Source: Burkholderiales bacterium (GTDB lineage Bacteria > Pseudomonadota > Gammaproteobacteria > Burkholderiales > Burkholderiaceae_C). Taken from it: a stretch of DNA of 64,000 bases. The position numbers and the translations under genes are program-made. Positions 16,727 through 29,136 of this stretch are shown here, in pieces; the first letter of the stretch is position 1, and every line of letters starts with the position of its first letter. The notes below the pieces were generated by a model, which did not search any database, had not been told where the DNA came from, and was given only the letters and a program-made list of their open reading frames with translations. The stretch lies in the NCBI GenBank assembly GCA_019509985.1, contig JAEKLF010000060.1:1-64000 (forward strand), in the 5' to 3' direction.

Positions 16727-18522
16727 TGCGCGACACCCTGGAATTCCTGCTCTACGACTGGCTGCATGCTGCCGACCTGGCCTCGCGCCCGCGCTTTGCC
16801 GACCATTCACGCGAGACCTTCAGCGCCGTGCTCGACATCTGCGAGCGCATCGCCCGCGAGAAGTTCGCGCCCAGCTACCGGCTGATGGACACCGAGGAGC
16901 CGCGCTTCGACGGCGAGCGCGTGCACCTGCCGGCGGCGACGCTGGAGGCGGTCAACGCCCTGGTCGACAGCGGCATGCTGGCCGCGACCCATGACTACGA
17001 CGTGGGCGGCATGCAGCTGCCCTGCCTCGTCGAGACGGCCGCCAATGCCTTCGTCAGCGCGGCCAACGTCCATGCCGGGTCGTACGCCGTGCTGACGACC
17101 TGCAATGCCAACCTGCTGATGGAACACGGCAGCGAGCGCCAGCGCGAGGTGTTCGCCAAGACGCTGCTGGCCGGCCAGTGGTTCGGCACCATGTGCCTGT
17201 CGGAGCCGCAGGCGGGCTCGTCGCTGTCCGACGTCATCACCCGCGCCGAACTCGAGAACGCCGACGATCCACTCGGCCCGCGCTACCGGCTGCGCGGCAA
17301 CAAGATGTGGATCTCCGGCGGTGAGCACGAGCTGCGCGAGAACATCGTGCACCTGGTGCTGGCCAAGATCCCGGGACCGGACGGCAAGCTGATCCCGGGC
17401 ACCAAGGGCATTTCGCTGTTCATCGTGCCCAAGCAGATGGTGGGCGCCGACGGCCAGCTGACCGGCGAGCGAAACGACATCGCGCTGGCCGGTCTCAATC
17501 ACAAGCTGGGCCATCGCGGCACGACCAACTGCCTGCTGAACTTCGGCGAGGGCCGCTTCCAGCCTGAAGGCAAGGCGGGCGCCGTCGGCTACCTCGTCGG
17601 CAAGCCGGGCGAGGGCCTGCGCTGCATGTTCTTCATGATGAACGAGATGCGCATCGGCGTGGGTCTCGGCGCCGTCATGCTGGGCTATGCCGGCTATGAG
17701 GCCAGCCTGGAATACGCCAAGCAGCGCCCGCAGGGGCGGCCGATGACGACGGCCGGCAAGGACGCGGCCAGCCCGCAGCGGCCCATCATCGAACACGCCG
17801 ACGTGCGCCGCATGCTGCTGGCACAGAAGAGCTATGTCGAGGGCGGCCTGGCGCTGGAGCTGTACTGCGCCCGCCTCGTCGACGAGCTGAACACCGGCGA
17901 CGCCAAGGCCGAGGCGCAGGCGCTGCTGGATGTGCTCATTCCCATCGCCAAGAGCTGGCCCAGCGAGTGGTGCCTGGAGTCCAACTCGCTGGCCATCCAG
18001 GTGCTGGGCGGCTACGGCTACACGCGTGACTTCCCCGTCGAACAGTATTGGCGCGACCAGCGCCTGAACATGATCCACGAGGGCACGCATGGCATCCAGG
18101 CGCTGGACCTGCTGGGCCGCAAGGTCGTGCAGCAGGGCGGGGCCTCGCTGGTGGCGCTGGCGGCGCGCATGCAGGCCACGATCGAGCGCGCGATGCAGAC
18201 CGACTGGGCGCCGCAGGCCAACCAGCTCGCCGCAGCACTCGCCCAGGTCGGCGGTGCGACCAAGAAGGCCTGGAGCACCGGCGAGCCCGAGGAGGCGCTG
18301 GCCAATGCCACGCCGTACATGCAGGCCTTCGGCCACACGGTGCTGGCCTGGCTGTGGCTGGATGTGGCGCTGGCGGTTAACGGCGACAGCGACTTCGCGC
18401 ACGGCAAGCGCGCCGCCGCCCGCTATTTCTTCGCCTACGAGCTGCCCAAGATCGGCGCCTGGCTGGACGTTGTCGCGCGCCGCGAGCCGCTATGCCGCGA
18501 AATGAAGCCCGAATACTTTTGA
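16726..18522 (+). CDS. Acyl-CoA dehydrogenase with C-terminal extension (DmdC-like)
   Basis: A 598-residue FAD-dependent acyl-CoA dehydrogenase that introduces the alpha,beta double bond, the first step of beta-oxidation. It belongs to the long (about 600 residues) subfamily with an extra C-terminal helical domain. Visible are the FAD/substrate segment MCLSEPQAGSSLSDV, KMWISGGEHEL, LNHKLGHRGTTNC, and the catalytic-base region MIHEGTHGIQALDLLGRKVV, where the glutamate of HEGT is the likely base. The start at 16726 overlaps the upstream stop by one base (TGATG). 3-Methylmercaptopropionyl-CoA dehydrogenases share this architecture, but the beta-oxidation neighbours favour a fatty acyl-CoA substrate. 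Confidence 0.9.
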   Translation: MRDTLEFLLYDWLHAADLASRPRFADHSRETFSAVLDICERIAREKFAPSYRLMDTEEPRFDGERVHLPAATLEAVNALVDSGMLAATHDYDVGGMQLPCLVETAANAFVSAANVHAGSYAVLTTCNANLLMEHGSERQREVFAKTLLAGQWFGTMCLSEPQAGSSLSDVITRAELENADDPLGPRYRLRGNKMWISGGEHELRENIVHLVLAKIPGPDGKLIPGTKGISLFIVPKQMVGADGQLTGERNDIALAGLNHKLGHRGTTNCLLNFGEGRFQPEGKAGAVGYLVGKPGEGLRCMFFMMNEMRIGVGLGAVMLGYAGYEASLEYAKQRPQGRPMTTAGKDAASPQRPIIEHADVRRMLLAQKSYVEGGLALELYCARLVDELNTGDAKAEAQALLDVLIPIAKSWPSEWCLESNSLAIQVLGGYGYTRDFPVEQYWRDQRLNMIHEGTHGIQALDLLGRKVVQQGGASLVALAARMQATIERAMQTDWAPQANQLAAALAQVGGATKKAWSTGEPEEALANATPYMQAFGHTVLAWLWLDVALAVNGDSDFAHGKRAAARYFFAYELPKIGAWLDVVARREPLCREMKPEYF

Positions 18523-18537
18523 GAAGCTGGAGACACC

Positions 18538-19329
18538 ATGAGCACCAAAGTCCAAGACCTCTTCGACCTGACCGGCCAGGTGGCCCTCGTCACCGGCGGC
18601 TCGCGCGGCCTGGGCCTGCAGATCGCGGAGGCGCTCGGCGATGCCGGCGCCAAGATCATGCTGACCTCGCGCAAGGCGGTTGATCTGGAGGAAGCTGCCG
18701 CCCACCTTCAGGCGCGCGGCATCGACACGCGCTGGATCGCCGCCGACGCGTCCAAGCCCGAGGACGCGCAGCGCGTCGTCACCGAGACCATGGAGCGCAT
18801 GGGCAAGATCGACATCCTCGTCAACAACGCCGGCGCCAGCTGGGGCGCGCCGGCCGAGGAGCACCCCATCGAAGCCTGGGACAAGGTCATGGATCTGAAC
18901 ATCCGCAGCCTCTTCGTCTTCGCGCAGGCGGTGGCCAAGGCCAGCATGATCCCGCGCAAGTCGGGCCGCATCATCAATGTCGCTTCCATCGCCGGCCTGT
19001 CGGGCAATTCGGCCGTCATGAAGACCATCGCCTACAACACCAGCAAGGGTGCCGCCGTGAACTTCACGCGTGCACTGGCCGGCGAGTGGGGCCAGTACGG
19101 CATCACCGTCAACGCGCTGGCACCGGGCTTCTTCCCGAGCAAGATGACCAAGGGCCTGCTGGCCGCCGTCGGCGAGGAGAAGATGGCCGCCCATGCGCCG
19201 CTGAACCGCATCGGCGACGACGATGACCTGAAGGGTGCGGCGCTGCTGTTCGCATCACGCGCTGGCAAGCACATCACCGGCCAGATCCTGGCGGTGGACG
19301 GCGGTGTCAGCGCCATCCATGGCGGATAA
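18538..19329 (+). CDS. Short-chain dehydrogenase/reductase (3-oxoacyl reductase-like, RhlG type)
   Basis: A 263-residue classical SDR. The cofactor loop is VTGGSRGLGLQIAEALG, followed by LVNNAGASWGAP, the catalytic serine in NVASIAGLSG, and the Y-x-x-x-K pair in AYNTSKGAAVNFTRALAGEW. It ends in the typical ITGQILAVDGG. The overall sequence resembles 3-oxoacyl reductases of the RhlG/FabG type, reducing 3-keto to 3-hydroxyacyl thioesters with NADPH. GAGAAGCTGGAGAC precedes the ATG, 15 bases after the acyl-CoA dehydrogenase stop, so it is in the same operon. The exact acyl carrier (CoA or ACP) cannot be read. Confidence 0.88.
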   Translation: MSTKVQDLFDLTGQVALVTGGSRGLGLQIAEALGDAGAKIMLTSRKAVDLEEAAAHLQARGIDTRWIAADASKPEDAQRVVTETMERMGKIDILVNNAGASWGAPAEEHPIEAWDKVMDLNIRSLFVFAQAVAKASMIPRKSGRIINVASIAGLSGNSAVMKTIAYNTSKGAAVNFTRALAGEWGQYGITVNALAPGFFPSKMTKGLLAAVGEEKMAAHAPLNRIGDDDDLKGAALLFASRAGKHITGQILAVDGGVSAIHGG

Positions 19330-19570
19330 AGCCTAGAGACGGCAGGTGATCGCTATCCAGCGCATGCAAGATCCTGCTTCACCGCGGGATTGGACCCACG
19401 ACCACGTTCATCATGTGGGCGGCAACGCTGCCCGCCCGCCTGGCCTGTACTGGCGCACGCTGGCCGCGTTGCTTCTCCTCGCGGGCGCGAGCCCGCAGCG
19501 TCGTCGCGCCTTGCCGGCGCACCCCAGCGCAGCCCTTTCGGCCGCGCCCAACTGCCGTTTCTAGGCTGCC

Positions 19571-20020
19571 ATGGAATTCCCCGTTCACATCCCCTTCGTC
19601 CAGCAACTCGGCTTCACGCTGCACTCGGTCGGCGACGGTGAGGCCGAGCTGCGGCTGACCATTGCCGAGCAGCACCTGAACTCCTGGCGCGTGGCGCACG
19701 GTGGCGTCATCATGACGCTGCTGGACGTGGCCATGGCGCATGCGGCGCGCAGCGTGAACCGCCGAATCTTGGAAACCGGGCCCGACCTTGGTCCCGGCGT
19801 CGTCACGGTCGAGATGAAGACCAGCTTCATGCGCCCGGGCGAAGGCGAGCTGCGCGCGGTGGGCAAGCTGCTTCACCGCTCGACGACCATGGCCTTCTGC
19901 GAGGGCTCGGTCTATGGCGCCGGCGACAGGCTCTGCGCGCACGCCACCGGCACCTTCAAGTACCTGCGCGCCTTGCCCGCCGGCCGCCAGCTCAAGCCGC
20001 TGGGCGGCGAGGGCGACTGA
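19571..20020 (+). CDS. PaaI-type hotdog thioesterase (third of three)
   Basis: A 149-residue hotdog thioesterase. The helix segment is NSWRVAHGGVIMTLLDVAMA with the AHGG signature, followed by VTVEMKTSFMRPGEGELRAV and MAFCEGSVYGAGDRLCAHATGTFKYL. It has no close identity to the two copies upstream. A 241-base gap with no supported gene separates it from the SDR, so it may have its own promoter. The ATG at 19571 directly precedes the first conserved strand (VPFVQQLGFTL is preceded by FPVHI). It is predicted to be a cytoplasmic acyl-CoA hydrolase associated with fatty-acid turnover. Confidence 0.87.
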   Translation: MEFPVHIPFVQQLGFTLHSVGDGEAELRLTIAEQHLNSWRVAHGGVIMTLLDVAMAHAARSVNRRILETGPDLGPGVVTVEMKTSFMRPGEGELRAVGKLLHRSTTMAFCEGSVYGAGDRLCAHATGTFKYLRALPAGRQLKPLGGEGD

Positions 20021-20067
20021 GAAGCAAGCCGCGAATCCCCGCATCGCTCTCGGATTTGAGCGACAAC

Positions 20068-20086
20068 ATTGAAACGGCGTTTCAAT
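20068..20086. promoter_or_regulatory. Perfect 19-bp palindrome, TetR-type operator candidate
   Basis: ATTGAAAC-GGC-GTTTCAAT, 8-bp perfect arms around a 3-base centre, lies 48 bases after the third thioesterase gene and 209 bases before the RpiB-like gene. Its length and symmetry match a dimeric repressor site. It differs from the GAACG-type palindrome ahead of the fad operon, so a different factor is likely. The downstream gene is the natural target. Confidence 0.55.
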
Positions 20087-20294
20087 AGCGGGCACAATGC
20101 CGCCAGCGCCAGCACCCAGCCTTCGGGCGGGTGTGCGGTTGGCCAGGCGGCTTCACGGACCATGCAGTCCTGCCCGATCTCGGGATGGCCCCTGGCGTGA
20201 CGGCTTTCGCCCAGGCCCTCTGGCCTGAGCCGCGGCCCAGCACCGGGACGGCTCCGCGCCGTCCTCGCCCTCATTCGCCCAGAAAGCCACCGCC

Positions 20295-20936
20295 ATGAAG
20301 ATCGCCCTCATCATCGAGAACAGCCAGGCCGCCAAGTCCGAAATCGTCCACAGCGCGCTCAAGACCGTCGTCGAGCCGCTGGGCCACCAGGTCCACCACT
20401 ACGGCATGTACGCGCCCGAGGACAAGGCCTCGCTGACCTACGTCATGAATGGCCTGCTCGCCGGCATCCTGCTGAACTCCAAGGCTGCCGACTTCGTCGT
20501 CACCGGCTGCGGCACGGGCATGGGTTCCATGCTGGCCTGCAACTCCATGCCTGGCGTGTTTTGCGGCCTGGTCATCGACCCGACCGACGCCTTCCTGTTT
20601 GGCCAGATCAATGACGGCAACTGCCTGTCCATGCCCTACGCCAAGGGCTTCGGCTGGGCGGCAGAGCTGAACCTGCAGGACTGCTACCGCAAGCTGTTCG
20701 AGAACGAGCGCGGCGTGGGCTACCCCAAGGAGCGCGCCGCCATCATGGCCAAGAACCGCGGCATCCTGAAGGACTTGAAGGCCGCGTCCTGCAAGGACAT
20801 GCTGACCACGCTGAAGGCTGTCGACCAGGACCTGCTGAAGGCGGCGGTGTCGGGCGAGAAGTTCCAGGAGTTGTTCTTCACGAACTGCCAGGACGACGCC
20901 ATCGCCAGCCACATCAAGGCCGTCCTGGCCGCCTGA
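20295..20936 (+). CDS. RpiB/LacA/LacB family sugar-phosphate isomerase, extended
   Basis: A 213-residue protein whose first 150 residues match the RpiB/LacAB fold: MKIALIIENSQAAKSEI start, then FVVTGCGTGMGSMLACNSMPGV holding the active-site cysteine-glycine motif (GCGTGMG), and DPTDAFLFGQINDGNCLSMP. Typical RpiB proteins are about 145-150 residues; here about 60 extra C-terminal residues (from KNRGILKDL onward) form charged helices. Ribose-5-phosphate or another aldose/ketose phosphate may be the substrate. The gene has a long leader (about 210 bases) with a perfect 19-bp palindrome near its start. Fold assignment is firm; substrate is not. Confidence 0.83.
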   Translation: MKIALIIENSQAAKSEIVHSALKTVVEPLGHQVHHYGMYAPEDKASLTYVMNGLLAGILLNSKAADFVVTGCGTGMGSMLACNSMPGVFCGLVIDPTDAFLFGQINDGNCLSMPYAKGFGWAAELNLQDCYRKLFENERGVGYPKERAAIMAKNRGILKDLKAASCKDMLTTLKAVDQDLLKAAVSGEKFQELFFTNCQDDAIASHIKAVLAA

Positions 20937-20950
20937 TCCCGGCCGCGGCG

Positions 20951-20969
20951 GTCTCGCGGGCTGCGAGAC
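20951..20969. terminator. Hairpin between the isomerase and SNF2 genes
   Basis: GTCTCGC-GGGCT-GCGAGAC, a perfect 7-bp stem with a 5-base loop, begins 14 bases after the isomerase stop and ends 7 bases before the SNF2 ATG at 20977. It lacks a T-tract. It may end the isomerase transcript or sequester the SNF2 ribosome-binding region. The position is seen; which role applies is not known. Confidence 0.4.
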
Positions 20970-20976
20970 TGTCGCG

Positions 20977-23180
20977 ATGCCCGTTTCTCCACCCCACCTC
21001 ACGCTGCGCACGCTGACGCGTGGCGACGGCCTGCTGGGCCTGCGGCCGTGCGGCGCCCTCGGCCCGCGTGGCGAGCAGGTCACGGTGGCCGAGCTGGCTT
21101 CGGCAGACGCCCAAGCCCGGCAGACGCTGCTGAAGCTGGGCCTCGTTCCGCTGGACGCCAGCCTGCTGCAATGGCGCGGCGAGCCGCTGCCGCTTGCGGC
21201 TTTGCCCATCACAGCCTGGCCGTCAGCGGTTGGCAGCTCGGGCTGGCGGAAGACGTTGAAGAGGCGGAGGCACCCAGGCCCGGCCGACGCGTCGAAGGCC
21301 TCGGCCTTGCGCGGCGGCAGGGCGCGTGGCTGGTCAGCCTGGGCATGGAGGTCGATGGCCAGCGCATCGACCTCGCGCCGCTGATCGCCAACCTGCTGCG
21401 CAAGGACAAGCGCTGGCTGGACGCGGTGGCCATCGCAGCCATCGAGGACGACGCCATCGTCTCGCTGCGCGCGCCGGGCGGCCGGCGCTATCACGCCATC
21501 GCCGCGCCGCTGAAGGCCATCATGCTGGCGCTGCTGGACCTGCTCAAGCCGGTGGAGCTGGAGAAGGGCAAGCCGCTCAAGCTCAGCGCGTGGGATGCCG
21601 ACCGCATCCGCTGCATCGAGGAGGAGTCGCGCGGCCGCTGGCAGATCCATGGCGACGCGGGCCTGAAGGCGCTGGGCCAGCGCCTGCTGGCGGCCGGTGC
21701 GCCCATGGCCGTGTCGCAGCCACCGGGCCTCGGGCTGCAGCTGCGGCCCTACCAACTGCACGGCCTGGCCTGGCTGCAATACCTGCGCGAGCAAGGTCTC
21801 GCCGGCATCCTGGCCGACGACATGGGCCTGGGCAAGACGGCCCAGGCGCTGGCCCACATCTGGACCGAGAAGCAGGCGGGCCGGCTAGATCGCCCGGCCC
21901 TCGTCATCGTGCCGACCTCGCTGCTTTTCAACTGGCAGCAGGAGGCCGCGCGCATCGCACCGGGCCTGAAGCTGCTGCTGTGGCACGGCGCGGACCGCAG
22001 CGCCGCGAGCCTGGTCGCCGTGGACGTGGTGCTGAGCACCTATTCCCTGGTCTGGCGCGACCTGCGCGCGCTGTCCGCCCAGCCCTTTCATCTCCTGATC
22101 CTCGACGAGGCGCAATCGGTGAAGAACGCACGGGCCCGTGCGGCGCGCGCACTGCGCCGGCTGGACGCGCGCCATCTGCTGGCGTTGACCGGCACGCCGC
22201 TGGAGAACCATCTCGGCGAGCTGTGGTCGCTGTTCGACCTGCTGATGCCCGGCTTCCTGGGCGACTCGCGCAGCTTCGCGCGGCACTGGCGCAAGCCCAT
22301 CGAGGTCAACCGCGACGGCCCGCGCGCGCGCCTGCTGGCGGCCCGCGTGCGGCCCTTCATCCTGCGTCGCATGAAGACGGAGGTCGCGGCCGAGCTGCCG
22401 CCGCTGACGGAGCTGGTCAAGCGCGTCACGCTCGTGGGCCAGCAGAAGCAGCTCTACGAGAGCGTGCGGGTCGCGGCCGACCACATGGTCCGCCGCATCC
22501 TGGCCCGCGACGGCTTCAGCGCAACCAGCCTCATCAGCGTGCTGGACGCGATGCTGAAGCTGCGCCAGGTCTGCTGCGATCCGCTGCTGGTCAAGGGCGT
22601 GGAGATCGCCCCGGGCATCGAGCGCGCCAAGCTGGAATGGCTGCGCGAGCACCTGCCGGACTTCGTCTCACAAGGGCGGCGCATGCTGGTGTTTTCGCAG
22701 TTCACCGAGATGCTGGACTTGATCGCCGCGGCGCTGGACGAATTGGGCTTGCTCCACTTGCGCCTCACCGGACAAACCGCCGCCACGGCGCGTGGCGACG
22801 TGGTGCGGCGCTTCCAGGCGAGAGAAGTGCCCATCCTGCTCGCCAGCCTCAAGGCCGGCGGCGTTGGCCTGAACCTGACCGCGGCCGACACCGTCATCCA
22901 CGTCGACCCCTGGTGGAATCCCGCCGTGCAAGCCCAGGCCAGTGCGCGCGCCCACCGCATCGGCCAGGATCTGCCGGTCTTTGTCTACCAGCTCGTCGCC
23001 GAGGGCAGCATCGAAGAACGCATGTTGGAACTGCAGGCGCGCAAGAAGGCGCTGGCCGACGGCCTGCTCGGGCGCGACGCCGGAGGCGCCCTGAGCAAGT
23101 TCAGCACGAGCGAACTGAAGCTGTTGCTGGCCCCGCTTGAAGGGGCGTCACCTTTTGATAATCCCGAACCGCTCGCCTGA
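20977..23180 (+). CDS. SNF2-family DEAD/DEAH helicase without SWIM domain; apparent frameshift near residue 75
   Basis: A bacterial SWI2/SNF2 ATPase of about 733 residues when two frames are joined. The natural N-terminus (MPVSPPHLTLRTLTRGDGLL to LGLVPLDASLLQWRGEPLP) lies in the frame of 20977. Around 21195-21215 coding continues in another frame (HSLAVSGWQLGLAEDVEEAE then SLGMEVDGQRIDLAPLIANL). The ATPase core is complete: ILADDMGLGKTAQALAH (Walker A), LILDEAQSVKNARA (Walker B), LTGTPLENHLGELWSLFDLL, and the C-terminal helicase lobe with LLASLKAGGVGLNLTAADTV and HRIGQDLPVFVYQLVAEGSI. Many relatives carry an N-terminal SWIM zinc finger, absent here. The shift may be a sequencing error or a real lesion; a shortened in-frame product starting downstream would retain the motor. 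Confidence 0.8.
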
Positions 23181-23197
23181 GGTGAAGCGTTGCTGCG

Positions 23198-25516
23198 TCA
23201 ATGCCCAATCGGCGCAGGCCGCTTGGCAGCTGCGAAATTCGCGCCGGCGATCGCGGTCAATGGCGCCGCCTCCAGCCGCCTGCCCTCGAGCAGCATGCGA
23301 GCGTAGTCTTCAGCGGGCACCGGGCGACTGAAGTAATAGCCCTGCATCTGGTCGCAGCCGCTTTGGCGCAGGAACTGCAACTGGGCGAGGGTCTCGACGC
23401 CTTCGGCGATGACGTGCATGTGCATGCTGTGAGCCATGGCGACGATGGCCAGTGCGATGGCGCCATCTTCCTCACTGCGGGTCACGTCGGTCACGAAGGC
23501 GCGGTCGATCTTGACCGAGTTGAAGGGAAAGAGTTTCAGATAGGCCAGCGACGAATAGCCGGTGCCGAAGTCGTCCAGCGACAGGTGCAGGCCGAACTTG
23601 CGAAAGTCCCGCATCGTGCGCTCGGCCTCGACGGGATCCTGCATGACCAGGGTCTCGGTCAGTTCAAGCTCGAGAGCCGCCGCATCGAGTTTGTTGTCGC
23701 GCAGGGCCTGCTCGATGCAGGAACGTACGCGGCCTTCGCGCAACTGCAGCGCCGACAGATTCACGGCGATGGGCAGTGTGGGGATGCCGCGTGACCGCCA
23801 GACGGCCTGCTGGGCGCAGACGGCCTGGATGACCCATTCGCCGATGGGCACGATCAGCCCGGTCTCTTCGGCGACGGAGATGAATGCGCCAGGCGCCAGC
23901 AGCCCTCGCCCGGGATGTTGCCAGCGGATCAAGGCCTCGGCGCCGGTGATCCGACCCTGGCGCAGATCGACCTTGGGCTGAAAGTGGAGCACGAACTGCT
24001 GCCGTGCCAGGGCCTCGCGCAGCATGCGCTCCATCTCGTGCTTCTCGGCCATGCGGGCATTCATCTCGGGCGAATAGGTGGCATGCCTTTCGCCGGACAG
24101 CCGGGCCTGCCGGAGCGCTGCCTCGGCATTGCGGAACAGCGATTCGCCATCCGCGCCGTCGTCGGGATAGACGGCCAGGCCGAAATGGGCGTCCAAGCCG
24201 ATCTCGGCTCCGTCGACCGTCACCGGCTTGCCGACGACCTCGCCCAAAGTGCGCAGCAACGCCGCGAGGCCCTCGTCGCCGCTGTAAGGGCCGGCCAGCG
24301 CGAACGTGTCGCCGGCGACACGGGCGACGCTGTGGCTGCGCGAGAACTCGGCCGTCAGCCGCTGGCCGAGCTGGCGCAGCAGCTGGTCGCCGACATGGCG
24401 CCCGAAGGCATCGTTGAGATGCTTGAAACCAGCGAGATTGGCGACGACGGCCACCACCGTGCGCCCGGTGGCCGCAGCCGACTGGATGGCGAGGCCGAGA
24501 TGGTCGAGAAAGACATGGTTGTTGGGCAGGTCGGTCAAGGCGTCGTAGCGCGACAGGTAGTGGACCTTCTCTTCCTGCTCGATGTGCTTGAGCGCAAACG
24601 AGATGTCCCCTGCCAGTTCACCGAGCAGCTTGAGTTCGTCTTCGTCGAAGAGCTGGGGGTCGCGGGCATAGAGCACGATGACCCCGATGGGGCGTTCCCT
24701 GGGCGTCAGCGGCAGCGCGATCGCTGAGCCGAAGCCGCAGGCGAGCGCATCGGCGCAGATGGTGTCGGCCGTATCCGCCTGGGCGAGATCGTTGCAATAG
24801 ACGACGGCGGCGTCATCCAGCGCTCGATAGGGGAGGGCGCGCCTGTGCTGCCGCGCGTCATTGGAGAGCGTGAAACGCAGGTGGTCGAGCTGCTGCGCGT
24901 CCAGGCCGCGTGTCGCGACGGGACTGAGGGTCGACAGCGGGCCATGGGCCAGTGCGACCCAGGCCATCGCGAAGCCACCCTCTTCGGCGGCGATGCGACA
25001 AGCCTCGTCCAGCAGCACCTGCCGCTCGCGCAGGCGCACGATGGCCGAGTTGATGCCGCTCAGCACGGTCTTGATGCGGCTGAGCCTGCCGATCTTCAGC
25101 TGCTGGGACTCCAGCTGTTCGACGTAGCGCTCCAGCATGGAAGCGCGCACCAGGGACAAATGCGTGCGCACTCGCGCCAGCACCAGGGCCGGGGACACGG
25201 GCTTGACGATGTAGTCCACCGCGCCGCATTCGAAGCCCGCCGCCTCATCGCCGACATCGGCCAGCGCCGTGACGAAGATGACGGCGATGTGTTCGGTCTG
25301 CGGATCCGCCTTGAGGCGGCGACAGACTTCATAGCCGTCCAGATCGGGCATCTGCACGTCCAGCAGGATCAGTGAAGGCTGATGCTTCTGTGCGGCGGCC
25401 AGGCACTCGTTGCCGCTGCGTGCGAACACCAACGGGTAATGTGGCGCGAGGATCTGTTTCAAGGTGGCGAGATTGATCGCTTCGTCGTCGACGATGAGGA
25501 TGGGTCGGATTGACAT
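23198..25516 (-). CDS. Response regulator with GAF, degenerate GGDEF and EAL domains (c-di-GMP phosphodiesterase)
   Basis: A 772-residue cytoplasmic output protein. The receiver domain (1-120) has the acidic pair D10/D11 and phospho-acceptor D53 in LLDVQMPD. A coiled linker and GAF-like domain (about 150-310) follow. The GGDEF-like domain has lost its catalytic motif: AGDTF at 401-405 replaces GGDEF. The EAL domain is intact, with EAL at 527-529 (GAEALIRWQHP), ELELTETLV, and DDFGTGYSSLAYLKLFPFNS. The protein should hydrolyse c-di-GMP when its receiver is phosphorylated by the kinase encoded 3 bases upstream. It is the last gene of the receptor-YfiR-kinase operon. Confidence 0.92.
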   Translation of the reverse strand: MSIRPILIVDDEAINLATLKQILAPHYPLVFARSGNECLAAAQKHQPSLILLDVQMPDLDGYEVCRRLKADPQTEHIAVIFVTALADVGDEAAGFECGAVDYIVKPVSPALVLARVRTHLSLVRASMLERYVEQLESQQLKIGRLSRIKTVLSGINSAIVRLRERQVLLDEACRIAAEEGGFAMAWVALAHGPLSTLSPVATRGLDAQQLDHLRFTLSNDARQHRRALPYRALDDAAVVYCNDLAQADTADTICADALACGFGSAIALPLTPRERPIGVIVLYARDPQLFDEDELKLLGELAGDISFALKHIEQEEKVHYLSRYDALTDLPNNHVFLDHLGLAIQSAAATGRTVVAVVANLAGFKHLNDAFGRHVGDQLLRQLGQRLTAEFSRSHSVARVAGDTFALAGPYSGDEGLAALLRTLGEVVGKPVTVDGAEIGLDAHFGLAVYPDDGADGESLFRNAEAALRQARLSGERHATYSPEMNARMAEKHEMERMLREALARQQFVLHFQPKVDLRQGRITGAEALIRWQHPGRGLLAPGAFISVAEETGLIVPIGEWVIQAVCAQQAVWRSRGIPTLPIAVNLSALQLREGRVRSCIEQALRDNKLDAAALELELTETLVMQDPVEAERTMRDFRKFGLHLSLDDFGTGYSSLAYLKLFPFNSVKIDRAFVTDVTRSEEDGAIALAIVAMAHSMHMHVIAEGVETLAQLQFLRQSGCDQMQGYYFSRPVPAEDYARMLLEGRRLEAAPLTAIAGANFAAAKRPAPIGH

Positions 25517-25519
25517 GGT

Positions 25520-28536
<3,017 letters not shown>

Positions 28537-28540
<4 letters not shown>

Positions 28541-29136
28541 GGCCTTCCCGCGTCCACGCGCTGTGCGACGGCCAACAGGCGGGAGCTGACCTTGAGCCCC
28601 TGGCGCTCCGCGTTGCCGAGCGAGATCTCGAAGCGGATGCGGTTGTCCACCATCACGAAGTTGATGACACAGCCGGCATCCACGGCGCCGGGGATGTCCG
28701 AGATCGTCAGCGTGGGCGAGGTCCTGTAGTTGTCGAGCGCGCGCCTGAGCTGCGTAATGTCGGCGCCACCGACGAAGACAAGCTGCACGCCCCGGGTCAC
28801 GTCGCCGGGCTTGAGGATGCGTATCTCGACCGGATGTTCATTCACCGCCCGACCCGACTTGAGCTTGTTCAGCTCTTCGGCGATGTCACCGGCACCGACG
28901 ACGCCGATGATGAATGGCGTCGTCGCGTCTGCGAACGCATTCGGCGGCCATTCCACGTAGCCGGCGAACTTGTACAGGTATGCCGCCTTGACCTGGGCTT
29001 GAAGCGGACGGCCCTCGTCGTCGGCGGCGCAGTTGTCGGCGGCAACGACGGCGGCGACGAACAGGCCTGACGCGACCCACAGCCGCAGCAGGGCCGCAGC
29101 GCCGCCGTGGCCGAGGTGTCTGCCCGGAACTTGCAT
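28537..29136 (-). CDS. YfiR family periplasmic protein (DUF4154)
   Basis: A 199-residue exported protein. A signal peptide (ALLRLWVASGLFVAAVVAAD) is followed by the DUF4154/YfiR domain: QAQVKAAYLYKFAGYVEWPP, then PFIIGVVGAGDIAEEL, the segment VQLVFVGGADITQLRRAL, and the hallmark VINFVMVDNRIRFEISLGNA near the C-terminus. In Pseudomonas YfiR restrains a membrane diguanylate cyclase; here it is coupled to a hybrid kinase, so it may present an outer-membrane signal to the kinase's periplasmic domain. The start at 29136 is fixed by TGATG overlap with the receptor gene; the stop overlaps the kinase ATG. Domain identity is firm; the signalling direction is inferred. Confidence 0.88.

Noticed and set aside
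19346..19564. A 72-residue frame between the SDR and third thioesterase
   Set aside because: No good ribosome site, biased composition, no domain; treated as intergenic.
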